DNA from: Pterois miles
Taxonomy: Eukaryota > Chordata > Actinopteri > Perciformes > Scorpaenidae
Assembly (NCBI GenBank): GCA_947000775.1
Contig: CAMQGK010000334.1
Span: forward strand, 1,136,001 to 1,200,000
DNA: 64,000 nt
Direction of reading: 5' to 3'
Below are positions 62,994-64,000 of the stretch, one piece after another (positions within the stretch are counted from its first letter, which is position 1; each line of letters begins with the position of its first letter). A model generated the notes under the pieces. The model was not told the DNA's origin. It saw nothing but the letters and a program-made list of their open reading frames with translations, and searched no databases. Position numbers and translations under genes: made by a program.

Positions 62994-63799
62994 ACTCCTC
63001 CTTTTCTAAGACTGTGGCAACGTGAGCGAGCGAGTGCTAAACTGTGGTAACGCCATTTGCATCGCGAGACTTTAGGAGCAACGTAAGTCAGACAGTGACT
63101 GGCTATGCACTCTCCGGCTCACATTACAGCAGTTTCACAAATGTGTCGGAGAACTACGGTGGTCTTCAGGTAACGTAAAAACGTGAAAAGCTCTCTCTAG
63201 AGCCAGCGTTAGGTCGTCCGTTCTGGGCTACTGCAGAAACATACGAAGGGCTCAGTCGAAGCAAAGAAAACACATTTCTTAGTTTCAGGTGATTATACAC
63301 TAGTGAAAACATATTTGTAAATATTATATTCAATTTCTGCTAATAGATCCCCTGAAATATTACACACTTGCATTGAGACATAATGTTTTTCTTTTAAGTT
63401 TAATCAAATATTTTGAGTCCATTGAATGTAATTCAAATGACACATTTCATTGTGACCCTATACTCCCCACCAAAACACCAAGCACATTGTAATTTAAAAG
63501 TCAAGGAAAATGTCATAAGTCATCTCAAATTCATTTCAGCAAATTAACACAAAGCTGAACATCACTGCAGATCTCCTGCAGCCTTCATAACAGGGAAGTA
63601 TTACAATCTATGATGGATTTCATGCTTCATTATTACTTCTTATGCAAGAGGAAATGGAATTGGTGAGATAAACCATTTAGAAACCAAATAACCTAAATTG
63701 GGCACTTTGAAGGTTTAGTGGACATATTTCCATTATTTTTTCACATGCTGGTTTAAGTTTCCCACCTCAGATTTATCAGGCTTGCGACCCAACAAAATT
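62994..63799. other. Unrecognised non-coding DNA
   Basis: Nothing recognised between the truncated 5' end of the Penelope-like element and the LINE remnant at the window edge. Confidence 0.45.
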
Positions 63800-64000
63800 G
63801 CAGATAAGAGGAGTTTCCTTCATAAGGTGTCTGGGCTCTCATCTGTAGGGAGAGGGTGAGGCCCTGAGACATCTGGGAGAAGCTCAGAATAAAACCACTG
63901 CTCCATCACTTTGAAAGGAGCCTTTTGAGGTGGTTTCAGGCATCTGATTAGGATGCCTCCTGGACACTTCCCTGTGGAGGTATTCCGGGCATGTCCAACT
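63800..64000 (+). pseudogene. LINE ORF2 C-terminal/3' remnant, runs off the window
   Basis: The plus-strand nucleotide sequence follows the same LINE family as 27916-28345, in the opposite orientation. The last part reads RHLIRMPPGHFPVEVFRACP T in frame (63940-64000). Upstream, stops interrupt the frame in the segment corresponding to LRRMVGVSL...REGLGV. It continues beyond position 64000, so its true 3' end is not visible. Confidence 0.8.

Overview
The window looks like vertebrate nuclear DNA, most probably from a percomorph teleost. It is AT-rich with very long (TG)n tracts. It is crowded with transposon families that recur across ray-finned fish: hAT-type elements with TAGGG-type ends, Tc1-like elements, tRNA-headed SINEs, a Penelope-like element and the 3' end of a LINE. 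I see no host protein-coding gene that I can support, no cellular RNA gene and no prokaryotic feature. The long open frames are either inside transposon relics or unsupported. The window is best read as intergenic or deep intronic sequence.

Layout. 1-6.2 kb: unrecognised DNA broken by an A/T homopolymer block (2240-3035) and a (TG)n. 6.2-7.2 kb: a TIR element split by a dead Tc1-like copy. 9.7-11.7 kb: a TAGGGCTGT-type element split by a SINE, with a second SINE of the same family 1 kb on. 13.7-24.3 kb: a dense DNA-transposon zone with two copies of one hAT family in opposite orientation (one with a ZBED1-like transposase pseudogene), two more TAGGGCTGT copies and a repeat called here R1 (copy A). 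24.3-34.3 kb: mostly unrecognised DNA, with a LINE 3' remnant and a second copy of the 6.2-kb element. 34.3-38.1 kb: interspersed repeats, an unidentified short open frame with a good splice acceptor, and a frameshifted hAT (GTF2IRD2/ZBED-like) pseudogene. 38.8-43.4 kb: a 4.5-kb structure with long inverted arms and a tandem repeat inside the left arm, ending close to a 168-bp TG tract. 46.4-53.9 kb: further hAT relics, two SINEs with recognisable target-site duplications, a C-rich minisatellite, a BED zinc-finger relic, and R1 copy B carrying two nested insertions. 54-60.8 kb: mostly unrecognised. 60.9-63.0 kb: a Penelope-like element (reverse transcriptase plus GIY-YIG remnants) split by a hAT-like fragment. 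63.8-64.0 kb: a second LINE 3' remnant running off the edge.

The genes do not form a pathway. What can be read is an order of insertions: element inside element, with target-site duplications in several cases. The most unusual structure is the long inverted repeat at 38839-43373. Its sub-terminal tandem repeat resembles foldback transposons, and I cannot assign it to a known family. Family names below rest on motif recognition by eye and were not checked against a repeat library.
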